Shown here piece after piece: positions 1 to 8,974 of a stretch of DNA of 64,000 bases. How positions within the stretch are numbered: position 1 is the stretch's first letter; every line of letters begins with the position of its first letter. The stretch lies in contig CALSRA010000053.1 in the NCBI GenBank assembly GCA_943788635.1, positions 1-64,000 of the forward strand. The letters run 5' to 3'. Below the pieces are notes generated by a model. The model was not told the origin of the DNA. It saw only the letters and a list, made by a program, of their open reading frames with translations, and did no database searches. The translations under genes and the position numbers were made by a program. The DNA comes from an uncultured Alphaproteobacteria bacterium. Lineage in GTDB: Bacteria; Pseudomonadota; Alphaproteobacteria; UBA8366; GCA-2717185.

Positions 1-8
1 GACAGGAT

Positions 9-854
9 ATGAGCCACGACGATTTACGGCAGACGATCGACGCCGCCTGGGAGGCGCGCGACACGGTTTCCATCGATACCAAAGGGGCGGTCCGCGAGGC
101 GGTCAACGATACCCTGAACCTGCTTGATTCCGGTCAGGAACGGGTGGCCGAGAAAGTCGGTGGCACCTGGCATATCAATCAATGGCTCAAAAAGGCGGTT
201 CTGCTGTCCTTTCGTCTGAACGACATGGAAACCATCGCCGGCGGTCCGGGCAAGGATACGCCGTGGTGGGACAAGGTTCCTTCGAAGTTTGAAGGCTGGA
301 CCGGGGACAATTTCCGCGGGGCCGGCTTTCGTGCGGTACCGGGCTGTATCGTAAGGCATTCAGCTTATATCGCGCCGCAGGTTGTGGTGATGCCCAGTTT
401 CGTCAATCTCGGCGCATATGTCGATGAAGGTACGATGGTCGATACCTGGGTGACTGTCGGGTCCTGTGCGCAGATCGGCAAGAATTGTCACTTGTCCGGC
501 GGTGTGGGCATCGGCGGCGTGTTGGAACCATTGCAGGCAGACCCGGTCATCATCGAGGATAATTGTTTCATCGGCGCCCGTTCGGAAGTCGTTGAAGGCG
601 TTATCGTCGAGGAAGGCTCCGTTCTTTCGATGGGCTGCTTCATCAGCGCTTCGACAAAGATCGTGGACCGCGCCACGGGAGAAATTCATATCGGGCGCGT
701 TCCTGCGTATTCGGTTGTTGTTCCCGGGTCCCTGCCGGGGCGGGCCGATCCGTCAGGCGCACCGGTGCCGAGCCTGTACTGTGTGGTCATCGTCAAGACA
801 GTGGATGCGCAGACGCGTTCGAAGACGTCGATCAACGACCTGCTGCGGGACTGA
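9..854 (+). CDS. dapD: 2,3,4,5-tetrahydropyridine-2,6-dicarboxylate N-succinyltransferase
   Basis: DapD transfers succinyl from succinyl-CoA to tetrahydrodipicolinate in the succinylase branch of diaminopimelate/lysine synthesis, in the cytoplasm. The 281-residue length is normal for the family. An N-terminal helical part (about 1-95) precedes a left-handed beta-helix of hexapeptide repeats (about 105-235) that includes GGVGIGG and the segment [13 protein letters not shown]. The start is supported by AGGA just upstream. Only eight bases precede the gene here, so its promoter lies outside. The next gene, dapE, begins four bases after the stop and acts two steps later in the same pathway, so the two are surely co-transcribed. 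Confidence 0.97.
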   Translation: MSHDDLRQTIDAAWEARDTVSIDTKGAVREAVNDTLNLLDSGQERVAEKVGGTWHINQWLKKAVLLSFRLNDMETIAGGPGKDTPWWDKVPSKFEGWTGDNFRGAGFRAVPGCIVRHSAYIAPQVVVMPSFVNLGAYVDEGTMVDTWVTVGSCAQIGKNCHLSGGVGIGGVLEPLQADPVIIEDNCFIGARSEVVEGVIVEEGSVLSMGCFISASTKIVDRATGEIHIGRVPAYSVVVPGSLPGRADPSGAPVPSLYCVVIVKTVDAQTRSKTSINDLLRD

Positions 855-858
855 CCCG

Positions 859-2004
859 ATGCATGACGCGGTTGCCCTGGCGCGGGATCTTATTCGCTGT
901 CCCAGTGTTACGCCGATTGAAGGCGGGGCATTGGACCTGTTGCAGTCGACCCTCGAAGGCATGGGCTTTACCTGTCACCGGCTTCCGTTCTCGGCGGAAG
1001 GGACGCCGGATGTTGACAACCTTTATGCCCGATATGGCACGGCCCGCCCGAATTTCTGCTTTGCAGGGCATACGGATGTCGTTCCAACGGGGCCGACCGA
1101 ATCGTGGAGTGTCGACCCCTTCGCGGCGGAAATCCGCGATGGTGTGCTGTATGGCCGGGGGGCGACCGACATGAAAAGCGCCATCGCGGCGTTTGTGGTC
1201 GCGGTGCAGCGTATGCTGCGTGACAAAACGCCGGAAGGGTCGATAAGCCTGCTGATTACGGGGGATGAAGAAGGGCCGTCGGTCAATGGCACAAAGAAAA
1301 TGCTGCAATGGCTGACCGAGAACGACGAAGATATCGATATCTGCATTGTCGGTGAACCAACCAACCCGACGCGGCTCGGCGAAATGATGAAGATCGGTCG
1401 CCGTGGCAGCATGAACGGTTGGCTGACCGTGCGTGGCGAACAGGGGCATACCGCCTATCCACACCTGGCAGACAACGCGGCGCACCGGATCGTCGACATG
1501 TTACGGGCGCTGACGGCGGAACCGCTGGATGAAGGGTCGGATCATTTCCAGCCTTCCACGCTGCAGATATCGACGATCGATGTGGGGAATCCGACGACAA
1601 ATGTCATTCCCGGCGAGGCGCGGGCAACCTTCAATATCCGGTTCAACGATCTGCACAGTTCCGCCAAGCTGACCGAATGGCTGCACAAGGTCTTTGATGC
1701 GTCGATAGGCGACGGTGGAAAATACGACCTTCATATCGAAGTCATGGCGAATCCTTCCTGACGCCGCCGGGGCAGCTTAGCGATATCGTATCTGATGCCT
1801 GTGAGAAAGTGTTGGGCGAGCGGCCGGAACTCAGCACAACGGGTGGCACGTCGGATGCCCGTTTCATCAAGGATTACTGCCCTGTGGCCGAATTTGGCCT
1901 TGTTGGGCAGACCATGCATAAGGCGGGATGAGCAGGTCGCCGTTCGCGATATCGAAAATCTGACGGATATCTACGAGGCGGTGTTGCACGGCTATTTCAA
2001 GTGA
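859..2004 (+). CDS. dapE: Succinyl-diaminopimelate desuccinylase, two apparent frameshifts
   Basis: DapE is a zinc M20-family peptidase that removes succinate from N-succinyl-LL-diaminopimelate. Metal-ligand motifs are in order: GHTDVVPTG (about residue 70), GRGATDMKS (about 102) and GDEEGPS (about 135). The reading frame breaks twice. Near 1744 one base seems missing: frame 1 hits a stop at 1759, while the next frame continues with [12 protein letters not shown]. Near 1923-1925 one G seems extra, after [10 protein letters not shown] and before [20 protein letters not shown]. Correcting both gives 381 residues, the normal length. Because the two changes cancel and all motifs survive, sequencing error is more likely than decay. 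The stop overlaps the next gene's GTG start. Confidence 0.9.
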
Positions 2005-2573
2005 TTACCCGCCACGAGGTTCTGATTTCGCTTTACGGCGTTTGGCGCCTGCTATTGCGCGATCCTCGTGGTGTTGAATGGCTCGACAATTCGATCGACG
2101 GATACTGGAAGTCATTCTTCTGTGCCCTGCTCATATTGCCCGGCTATATCGCCTGGATTGGCTTCGCGCCGAGTGATGTCTACGAGGGCGTTGGCCTTCT
2201 TCGAATAATATCAGTTGAGGGAATAGGCTATGTCATCGGTTGGGTGTCATGGCCGCTGGCAATGGCCTATGTCGCTTCCGCAGTAAGTCGCGATGACAAC
2301 TATATTCGCTATATTGTCGCGTATAACTGGGCGACCGTAATTCAGATCACACTTTTTCTGCTAGTATTGCTTCTGTTGTTCGTATTGCAGCTTCCCGAAG
2401 GTGTTGTCGCTGTTGTCACCTTCTGCGTGATGGCTGTTCTGCTATATTATCACTGGTATATTCTGCGGGTGGCGCTTGATGTGTCGTCGGGGGCGGCCGC
2501 AGCGATGGTGTTCGGCGAATACCTTTTAAGTCAGTTTGTCCGCAGCATCACGATCGGCATGTTGCACGGCTGA
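2001..2573 (+). CDS. Integral membrane protein, YIP1-like topology
   Basis: I do not recognise a characterised family with certainty. The 190-residue product has an amphipathic start (residues 1-30) and about five hydrophobic segments, near 38-56, 68-92, 105-132, 134-152 and a weaker C-terminal one, like small YIP1/DUF-type membrane proteins. It starts at a GTG that overlaps the dapE stop (GTGA), so translation is probably coupled to dapE. A second small membrane protein follows 23 bases later. The context suggests a cell-envelope role in the dap operon, but nothing in the sequence identifies a substrate. Confidence 0.75.
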   Translation: MITRHEVLISLYGVWRLLLRDPRGVEWLDNSIDGYWKSFFCALLILPGYIAWIGFAPSDVYEGVGLLRIISVEGIGYVIGWVSWPLAMAYVASAVSRDDNYIRYIVAYNWATVIQITLFLLVLLLLFVLQLPEGVVAVVTFCVMAVLLYYHWYILRVALDVSSGAAAAMVFGEYLLSQFVRSITIGMLHG

Positions 2574-2596
2574 AATCCCGCCGGAAAGGGGAACCC

Positions 2597-2767
2597 ATGG
2601 TCAGCTTCTTGAAACGGGTATTGCTGACGCTGATCGCGCTGGCGGTTCTCGTCGTCATTGAAAATGCATTTGGATGGCTTCCGGCCGCTATCATGGCAGG
2701 GGTCGGGTTTCTGCTCTATTTGCTGTGGATCACGATGCGGCAGATGCGCGAAGAGGATGCTGAATAG
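2597..2767 (+). CDS. Small two-segment membrane protein
   Basis: This 56-residue open frame begins at an ATG preceded by AAGGGG at a good spacing. It encodes two hydrophobic stretches (about 6-21 and 28-48) separated by a short polar turn, and ends in a charged tail (RQMREEDAE). It lies in the same direction directly behind the YIP1-like gene and stops six bases before the convergent truA. Size, Shine-Dalgarno signal and membrane character support a real gene. Function is unknown. Confidence 0.6.
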   Translation: MVSFLKRVLLTLIALAVLVVIENAFGWLPAAIMAGVGFLLYLLWITMRQMREEDAE

Positions 2768-2773
2768 GCGACG

Positions 2774-3511
2774 TCAATAAACGACGCGCGTCAGATAAAG
2801 CCCGGTTGGTGGTGCTGTTGGTCCCCCGGCCGCCCGGTCGCATGCTTCCAGGGCTTCGCGCACGCGTGCTGCTGGCCAGGAACCTTCGCCGACCATCTTC
2901 AGGGTGCCGGTCAGGATACGGACCTGATTGTGTAGGAAGGACCGGGCTTCGGCGACGATGTGTATTTCATCGTTATTTCGGGTAACACGGATTGCGCCGA
3001 GTGTTTTTACTGCCGACTCCGCCTGGCAATGAATCGAACGGAAGCTCGTAAAATCATGCTTGCCGACAAGGATCTGGGCAGCGGCATTCATTGCCTCGGC
3101 ATCCAGGGCCCGTATCACATGCCACACTCGCCCCTGTTCCAGCGCCGGCGGGCCGCGTCTGTTCAGAATCCGGTACAGGTAGTGACGGCCCGTCGCGGAA
3201 AACCGCGCGTGGAAATCATCCGGCACGGCTTCTGCATCCATAATCGTAACGGCGACACCTTTCAGGTGATAGTTCAGCGCATCGCGAACTGTTTTCGCAT
3301 CGGCGTCCCGGTCGAGATCAAAATGGGCAACCTGGGCCAATGCATGCACCCCGGAATCCGTGCGACCGGCACCGTGCACCGTGACATCCTTGCCAACGAA
3401 ACCGCGGATTGCGTCCTCAATGGCGGCCTGCACGGAATAACCGTTATCCTGCCGCTGCCAGCCGACAAAGGGACCGCCATCATATTCGATAGTGATCTTC
3501 CACCGGCTCAT
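2774..3511 (-). CDS. truA: tRNA pseudouridine(38-40) synthase
   Basis: TruA converts uridines 38-40 of the tRNA anticodon stem-loop to pseudouridine. The 245-residue protein has the family start [16 protein letters not shown] and the catalytic loop [11 protein letters not shown] with the active aspartate at residue 52. The C-terminal half contains [17 protein letters not shown] and [13 protein letters not shown], both typical. Its ATG overlaps the fmt stop by four bases, giving the common def-fmt-truA translation-related operon, read leftward. Confidence 0.96.
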   Translation of the reverse strand: MSRWKITIEYDGGPFVGWQRQDNGYSVQAAIEDAIRGFVGKDVTVHGAGRTDSGVHALAQVAHFDLDRDADAKTVRDALNYHLKGVAVTIMDAEAVPDDFHARFSATGRHYLYRILNRRGPPALEQGRVWHVIRALDAEAMNAAAQILVGKHDFTSFRSIHCQAESAVKTLGAIRVTRNNDEIHIVAEARSFLHNQVRILTGTLKMVGEGSWPAARVREALEACDRAAGGPTAPPTGLYLTRVVY

Positions 3512-4434
3512 GACAGAAGTGTGCCTGGGGGCAGGTCGTAACCGCGTACAAAAGACTGGGCATCCACAGGTCCTTTGCCGCTGCGCTGCACCGTGCGAAG
3601 GCGCAACGCGCCGTCGCCGCAGGCGATGGTCAATTGGTCGTCCAGAACGGTACCGGGGGCACCGTTTTCAGGCACCGTTTCTGCGGCCAGTACCTTGATC
3701 CGGGTATTGCCATGGTCGAACCAGGCACCAGGCCAGGGCGTGTACGCGCGAACGGCCCGTGCCAGTTCAATGGCGCTTCGGCGCCAGTCCAACCGCCCTT
3801 CATCCTTGGAGAGCTTCGTGGCGTATGTGACGCCTTGTTCCGGCTGCGGCGTCGCTGTCGCCGTACCTGCGACGACACTTTCCAGTGCCGCGACAATCAG
3901 TTCTGCACCAAGGTCGGCCAAGGCATCATGCAGGTTGGATGCGGTTGTCCCGTCGCTGATTGGTACCGATTCAACCCGGATCATGTCGCCGGTATCGAGC
4001 CCTTCATCCATCTGCATGATGGTCACGCCGGTTTCACTGTCGCCAGCCAGAATGGCCCGATGAATAGGGGCGGCACCGCGCCAGCGCGGTAACAATGATG
4101 CGTGGATATTGAAGCAGCCAAGTTTCGGTGCATTCAGGATGGCCTTTGGCAATATCAGCCCATAGGCCGCCACAATGGCCGCATCCAGTGCAAGGGCGGA
4201 AAATTCCTGCTGTTCCGCCGGATCGCGCAATGATTTTGGGGTTCGAACGGGGATTCCCTGTGCTTCGGCGAAGGCGTGAACGGCAGACAGTCGCTGTTTT
4301 TGACCGCGTCCGGCGGGTCTGGGCGGCTGACTGTAGACACAGACAATATCGTGCCCGGCTGCGATCAGCGCCCGCAGCGCGGGAACCGCGAAATCGGGCG
4401 TGCCCATATAGGCGAGACGCAGGGGGCCGGTCAT
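3508..4434 (-). CDS. fmt: Methionyl-tRNA formyltransferase
   Basis: Fmt formylates initiator Met-tRNA using 10-formyltetrahydrofolate. The 308-residue protein has the N-terminal Rossmann-type formyltransferase domain (about 1-190), with the active-site motif [14 protein letters not shown] at residues 107-120 (Asn109 and His111), followed by the C-terminal oligonucleotide-binding domain (about 205-305). It lies five bases after def and overlaps truA. Fmt and Def act at the two ends of the N-formylmethionine cycle. Confidence 0.97.
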   Translation of the reverse strand: MTGPLRLAYMGTPDFAVPALRALIAAGHDIVCVYSQPPRPAGRGQKQRLSAVHAFAEAQGIPVRTPKSLRDPAEQQEFSALALDAAIVAAYGLILPKAILNAPKLGCFNIHASLLPRWRGAAPIHRAILAGDSETGVTIMQMDEGLDTGDMIRVESVPISDGTTASNLHDALADLGAELIVAALESVVAGTATATPQPEQGVTYATKLSKDEGRLDWRRSAIELARAVRAYTPWPGAWFDHGNTRIKVLAAETVPENGAPGTVLDDQLTIACGDGALRLRTVQRSGKGPVDAQSFVRGYDLPPGTLLS

Positions 4435-4439
4435 GGGCG

Positions 4440-4967
4440 CTATTCGGCCGCGTTGGCCAGGTCGAGCTTCTTGCTCTTGGTCAGCTTGCGCAGGATCATA
4501 TTACGTTTCAGTGCGGAGATATGGTCGACGAATAACAAACCGTCCAGGTGATCCATCTCGTGCTGGATGCAGGTTGCCAGTAATCCGTCGGCTTCCAGCT
4601 CTTTGCGCGTGCCGGTTTCGTCAAGATACCGCACGGCGATCCGCTCGGGCCGCTCAACATCAGCGTAATGTTCGGGTAACGATAAGCACCCTTCTTCATG
4701 AATCCAGGTTTCTTCGGATACACCCAGTAGTTCGGGATTGACCATCTTGTAGGGCTGCGGGTCCTCGTCCTTGCCGGCCGTATCAACGACAATTATGCGT
4801 TTGGTCACGCCGATCTGTGGCGCCGCCAGCCCGATACCGGGTGCCAGATACATCGTTTCCAGCATATCCGCCATCAGCTGCACGATATTTTCATCGACAG
4901 AATCAACAGATTTACATTTTGTTTTCAGTCGCTTGTCGGGTGCGACGATGATCGGCAACACAGCCAT
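4440..4967 (-). CDS. def: Peptide deformylase
   Basis: Peptide deformylase removes the formyl group from nascent proteins using a bound Fe2+ or similar metal. All three signature motifs are present: [17 protein letters not shown] (metal-ligand Cys) and QHEMDHLDG (HExxH metal site). I place the start at the ATG giving [10 protein letters not shown], which matches related proteins. An in-frame ATG four codons upstream (4979) has a clearer AGGA in front and is equally possible. The gene heads the def-fmt-truA operon. Its promoter must lie in the roughly 100 bases shared with the divergent rmuC. Confidence 0.96.
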   Translation of the reverse strand: MAVLPIIVAPDKRLKTKCKSVDSVDENIVQLMADMLETMYLAPGIGLAAPQIGVTKRIIVVDTAGKDEDPQPYKMVNPELLGVSEETWIHEEGCLSLPEHYADVERPERIAVRYLDETGTRKELEADGLLATCIQHEMDHLDGLLFVDHISALKRNMILRKLTKSKKLDLANAAE

Positions 4968-5081
4968 ATTGTTTCTCATTCGTTCCTGATTGACCCTACC
5001 TATGGCCGAAAGCCCGCTTCGTCAAGGCAAGGGGCGCGACTCAGGGTATAATTGCAGCAACAGTTATTTTGGAGAGAACGG

Positions 5082-6536
5082 ATGGATCCTCTGATACTCG
5101 GTCTCGGGGCGGCGCTTGCGATTGCAGTCATGCTGGGCGTCATGCGCGTTCGGGGGCTCGGCCGTGAACTGGCGGTTGTGCAGGCAGAGCTTGCTGTCGA
5201 ACGGCAGCGTATTGCGACGGTGGATGGCGCGGTAAGCGACCATCTTCGGCGGACGACCGAAGCGGAAACGCGCCTTTCATTGGCCGAATCGCAACTGACC
5301 AGCAGCCAGGCAGAGCAGTCGAGACTGGTGACGGAACTGGAATCGGCCCGTCAGGCCCGCGCGGCAGCGGAACAGGCGACCGCATTGGCGAAGCAGGAAA
5401 CAGAATCCATCCGCACCCGCATGGCCGATTGGGAGAAAACCAAGGAAGAATCCCTGGCGGCGGCCCGGTCGGCGATGCTGAACACTGCGACGCAGTTGTC
5501 CAATAAACTGCTAGAGGATCACAAGCGCGAAGCCAAATCGGCGAAAGAAGACGGCGAAAAACGCGTCGGCGATGCCACGAAGCACTTGCTGACGCAGTTC
5601 GACACCCTGTCGAAAACGGTGTCATCGCTGCACGATCAGGTCGGCCAGAGCCGCGAGACAGTCAACGTGATCGAGCGCGCGTTATCGAATCCGAGCAGCG
5701 CTGGTTATGCCGCCGAAACGGTTTTGGAAAACACGCTGAAATCATTCGGGCTGACGCCGGGTCGTGATTATGTCCTGCAATACACGGTTGATTCCGGTGA
5801 GGGCAGCCGGTTGCGGCCAGATGCGCTGGTCTTCCTGCCCGGCGATACGGTACTGGTGGTCGATAGCAAGGCCTCGAAACACATATTGGAACTGGCCCGC
5901 GCGGAAGACGAAGTATCGGAAGCGGCGGCCAATGCCCGCCTGTCAACCAGCATGAACCAGCATCTGCGCGATCTGGCGGGCCGCAACTACCGTGCTGCCG
6001 TGCAGGCCGACTACAAGGCTGCAGGGCACGGGCGCGAGGCGGCACAGCTGATCAGTATTATGTGGCTGCCCAATGACGCGGCTGTCGAGAAGGTGCAGCG
6101 GGCTGATCCCGATTTTCAGCGCAAGGCGTCGCAACACAATATCTATGTTGCCGGACCGAACAGCCTGTGGACGGCGATGGGCGTGGCAGGGCTGCATATC
6201 AATCTGGGTCGGCAGGCAGAGAACCGCGATCGCATCGTTGAAACTGTCCATGAGCTGATCGAAAGTGTCACGGTGATGCTCAACCATGTCGGTGGTGTCG
6301 GGCGGGGGCTGAAAACCGCTGCCACGGCCTATGGAAAACTGTCCGGGTCGGTCAATTCACGCGTCCTGCCCCGCGCCCGGAAACTGATCGAACAGGGAAT
6401 TGAGGCGCCCTCCAAGGGAATTCCCAAGGCCCTGCCTGGTTTTCAGGTCGTGGAAACGGAAATTTCCGACGCTATCGATACTGATTCCAAAACCGTTGAT
6501 GCGCCGCGAGAACTGTTGCCGCCCGCGAGCGAGTGA
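5082..6536 (+). CDS. rmuC: DNA recombination protein RmuC homologue
   Basis: RmuC proteins are nuclease-fold proteins that limit DNA inversions and rearrangements at inverted repeats. The product has an N-terminal membrane segment (about residues 3-19), a long coiled coil rich in Ala/Glu/Gln (about 28-185) and the conserved RmuC domain (about 190-440), with the segments TPGRDYVLQY, DTVLVVDSKASKH and WLPNDAAVEKV. The start is chosen at an ATG with GGAGAG seven bases upstream (5071-5076); an in-frame start at 5052 has no such site. At 484 residues it is normal in size. It is convergent with the DUF4139 gene, with no gap between stops. Confidence 0.93.
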   Translation: MDPLILGLGAALAIAVMLGVMRVRGLGRELAVVQAELAVERQRIATVDGAVSDHLRRTTEAETRLSLAESQLTSSQAEQSRLVTELESARQARAAAEQATALAKQETESIRTRMADWEKTKEESLAAARSAMLNTATQLSNKLLEDHKREAKSAKEDGEKRVGDATKHLLTQFDTLSKTVSSLHDQVGQSRETVNVIERALSNPSSAGYAAETVLENTLKSFGLTPGRDYVLQYTVDSGEGSRLRPDALVFLPGDTVLVVDSKASKHILELARAEDEVSEAAANARLSTSMNQHLRDLAGRNYRAAVQADYKAAGHGREAAQLISIMWLPNDAAVEKVQRADPDFQRKASQHNIYVAGPNSLWTAMGVAGLHINLGRQAENRDRIVETVHELIESVTVMLNHVGGVGRGLKTAATAYGKLSGSVNSRVLPRARKLIEQGIEAPSKGIPKALPGFQVVETEISDAIDTDSKTVDAPRELLPPASE

Positions 6537-7976
6537 TCAGAACCTGGTGCGGACCCGGTATGTCAGTTCGGTTTTGCCGCCGGCGGGAATGGCGACATCC
6601 CACGCGGCCTGTCCGGCACTTTCCTTGGTATGAGATTGGGATTCCGACAGCATGGTCCAGTCGCCTGGAATATTTTCGACAACCGTGACGGAAACATCGC
6701 GGGGCGACCCGTTGCGCAGGACAATGGCATGCGCTGTTTCCATGACATTTTTGGGCAGGCCGTCGCGGCGAAAGTCGGTCTGCCGTCGTTCACTGGTAAT
6801 GTCGATGGCGCGGCCAACCGTGACCGTTACTTTTTCCCCGGGGGGCGTATACCCGATATTGTTCTCGCCGAGCAGCAGCGATCCACCCTTGTCGGTGGCG
6901 TAGAAACGCATGGCACCGCCGGGCAGTCCGCGTCCCAGCCCATCCGCCACCGTATTGCGGATATGGAAGCGAATCGACGGGTTGTTGCGCTGCAGACCGT
7001 TGACCGGCCGATTGAACTGTCCGCCATTGCCCTCGAGCCGATATTCTTTCTCCACGGGGACCTCCGTTGCGGGGAGCAGCGCCAGTTGGCGTGTTTCCTT
7101 GCCGCTGACGGAAACGGAATGATCGAAATCGAAGATGTGGAGGTCAGATACAACAGATTGGCTCGGTGCCGGCGCCATGGCTTCGGCGCGCATCATCAGT
7201 GCTTTCGAAACCCCGCGGTTTCTGTCGCCGCCGGCGCGGTTTAGCGACCCGGAAACGAGGCGCAGGGTTGCGTCCCGGAACGGGATTCCTGAATTGTTGG
7301 TCAGGCTGACCCAGCCTGTCAGGCGAATGGCGGTTTCGCTTTCGTTCAGCTCGGCGACATAATCCGTGCGCCAGTGCAGCCCGCTGGTCAGATAGCGCAA
7401 CGTCAGATGTCCCGGCGCCGTCGTGCCATCGGTGGCAAGGTCGAGTACCAGCGTCGGTTTACTGCGCAACCCTGGCGGCAGCGAATCAAAGACGATGCGA
7501 TCTGTCGTGACAGAACGGATGCCGTCTTCAGTCCGTACAAGCGCTTCCCGGCCCTGGGCACGCAGTACGTCGGCGGAAACGAAGGTCTCTTCGCCTGAAA
7601 GCTTACTGGTATGGACGATTTGAACAGATTTTCCGACGGCGGCGCCAAGTAATGCTTCCGGGGTCAACACGCCGGTTTCGAACACTTGCCCGGTTACACG
7701 CAATTTGTCGGATGGCGAACTGCTGGCCGAAACGGATTCAGGAATGATTGCCGGGGGGATGTCGGTTACGGCAAGGCTGGTAATGTCCCGATTCACGGCG
7801 ATGCGGCGTTCTTCGTGAATCAGGGTCAGGTTACCCTGATAGACCGTCAGAGTAAGACCCGTCCGGTCCATCGCCGTGGTGACCTGTTCGTCGGCATGTG
7901 TCTCTGCAACGGCAATTGGCAGCAGCATTGCGAGCGCGACAATTCGGAACTTGGACAAATATCTCTCCTTCAACAT
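6537..7976 (-). CDS. Exported DUF4139 domain-containing protein
   Basis: This 479-residue protein starts with a charged n-region and a hydrophobic core ending near THADE, a classical signal peptide, so it is probably periplasmic. The body fits the DUF4139 family (relatives are annotated as mucoidy inhibitor A-like): N-terminal part VYQGNLTLIHEERRI, central LTLRYLTSGLHWRTDYVAEL, and a C-terminal beta-rich part including ENNIGYTPPGEKVTVTVG. No catalytic motif is evident and the molecular role is unknown. It stands alone, convergent with rmuC and about 70 bases downstream of recR on the same strand. Confidence 0.85.
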   Translation of the reverse strand: MLKERYLSKFRIVALAMLLPIAVAETHADEQVTTAMDRTGLTLTVYQGNLTLIHEERRIAVNRDITSLAVTDIPPAIIPESVSASSSPSDKLRVTGQVFETGVLTPEALLGAAVGKSVQIVHTSKLSGEETFVSADVLRAQGREALVRTEDGIRSVTTDRIVFDSLPPGLRSKPTLVLDLATDGTTAPGHLTLRYLTSGLHWRTDYVAELNESETAIRLTGWVSLTNNSGIPFRDATLRLVSGSLNRAGGDRNRGVSKALMMRAEAMAPAPSQSVVSDLHIFDFDHSVSVSGKETRQLALLPATEVPVEKEYRLEGNGGQFNRPVNGLQRNNPSIRFHIRNTVADGLGRGLPGGAMRFYATDKGGSLLLGENNIGYTPPGEKVTVTVGRAIDITSERRQTDFRRDGLPKNVMETAHAIVLRNGSPRDVSVTVVENIPGDWTMLSESQSHTKESAGQAAWDVAIPAGGKTELTYRVRTRF

Positions 7977-8046
7977 CTGAAGCCGAATGAAACTGTTTCA
8001 TTGTGGCCAAAGCGCGGCAGCAACAGGGTTCGTATCGGGCAGTGTG

Positions 8047-8628
8047 TTAACGGCGCGCCCGCAATGCCGCGGTCAGGGTGCCGTCGTCCAGATAGTCGAG
8101 TTCGCCGCCGACGGGTACGCCATGCGCCAGCTGCGTTACGGTAACGTTCGCGGCGGTCAGCCGGTCGGTCAGGTAATGGGCGGTTGTCTGACCGTCCACG
8201 GTCAGGTTTGTCGCCAGAATGACTTCGGTGATGGCCTGGGTCTCGGCGCGGGAAATCAGCCCTGGAATGTTTAGGTCTTCCGGTCCGATTCCATCCAGCG
8301 CTGATAATCGTCCGCCAAGCACATGGTAGCGCCCTGAAAACACGTCCGTTCGTTCCAGTGCCCACAGGTCTGCGACCTCTTCGACCACGCAGAGTATCGA
8401 CCCGTCCCGTTCCGTGTCCGCGCATATAGCGCAAGGGTCGACCGTATCGACATTGCCGCAATTACTGCAGGTACGAATCGCGGCAGCCGTCGTGTTCAGC
8501 GCTTTTGCAAGCGGCTCCATCAACGTTTCGGGCTTCTTGATCAGATGCAGCGCGGCGCGGCGCGCGGAACGCGGCCCCAGCCCCGGCAGGCGGGAAAGCA
8601 ATTGAATGAGGTGTTCGACTTCACGCAT
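8047..8628 (-). CDS. recR: Recombination mediator protein RecR
   Basis: RecR works with RecO and RecF to load RecA at gapped DNA. The 193-residue product has the N-terminal helix-hairpin-helix segment [19 protein letters not shown], a four-cysteine zinc site (C54, C57, C66, C69), and the Toprim domain, with [16 protein letters not shown] and the C-terminal [14 protein letters not shown]. It is the last gene of the conserved dnaX-ybaB-recR block, 22 bases after ybaB. Confidence 0.97.
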   Translation of the reverse strand: MREVEHLIQLLSRLPGLGPRSARRAALHLIKKPETLMEPLAKALNTTAAAIRTCSNCGNVDTVDPCAICADTERDGSILCVVEEVADLWALERTDVFSGRYHVLGGRLSALDGIGPEDLNIPGLISRAETQAITEVILATNLTVDGQTTAHYLTDRLTAANVTVTQLAHGVPVGGELDYLDDGTLTAALRARR

Positions 8629-8650
8629 TGGGTGAGGAAATCAGATGCGC

Positions 8651-8974
8651 TTAGAACGGCAGTTTGAAGCCGGGGGGAAGTTGGAGCCCACCCATCATCT
8701 TCGATGATTCTTCTTTCTTTTGTGCCTCCACTTTCGAGAGCGCATCATTATGCGCTGCGGTAATCAGGTCTTCCATGACCTCGGCCTCGGCGGGAATAAT
8801 CAGCGACGGGTCGACCTTCACGCTGCGCATTTCACCCTTGCCGTTCAGTGTCACGGTAACCATGCCCGCGCCGGACTGACCGATAACTTCCGTCTCGGCG
8901 AGACGCTCCTGCATCTCTGCCATTTTGGTCTGCATTTCCTGCGCCTGTTTCATCAACTGGCCAAGATTTTTCAT
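8651..8974 (-). CDS. YbaB/EbfC-family nucleoid-associated protein
   Basis: The 107-residue protein is a short DNA-binding nucleoid-associated protein that in relatives forms a dimer shaped like tweezers. Typical features are the N-terminal helix NLGQLMKQAQEMQTKMAEMQ, the central GMVTVTLNGKGEMRSVKVDP, and a C-terminal helix ending in a glycine/proline-rich tail. Its ATG overlaps the dnaX stop (ATGA), and recR follows, the usual order in proteobacteria. Confidence 0.95.
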   Translation of the reverse strand: MKNLGQLMKQAQEMQTKMAEMQERLAETEVIGQSGAGMVTVTLNGKGEMRSVKVDPSLIIPAEAEVMEDLITAAHNDALSKVEAQKKEESSKMMGGLQLPPGFKLPF

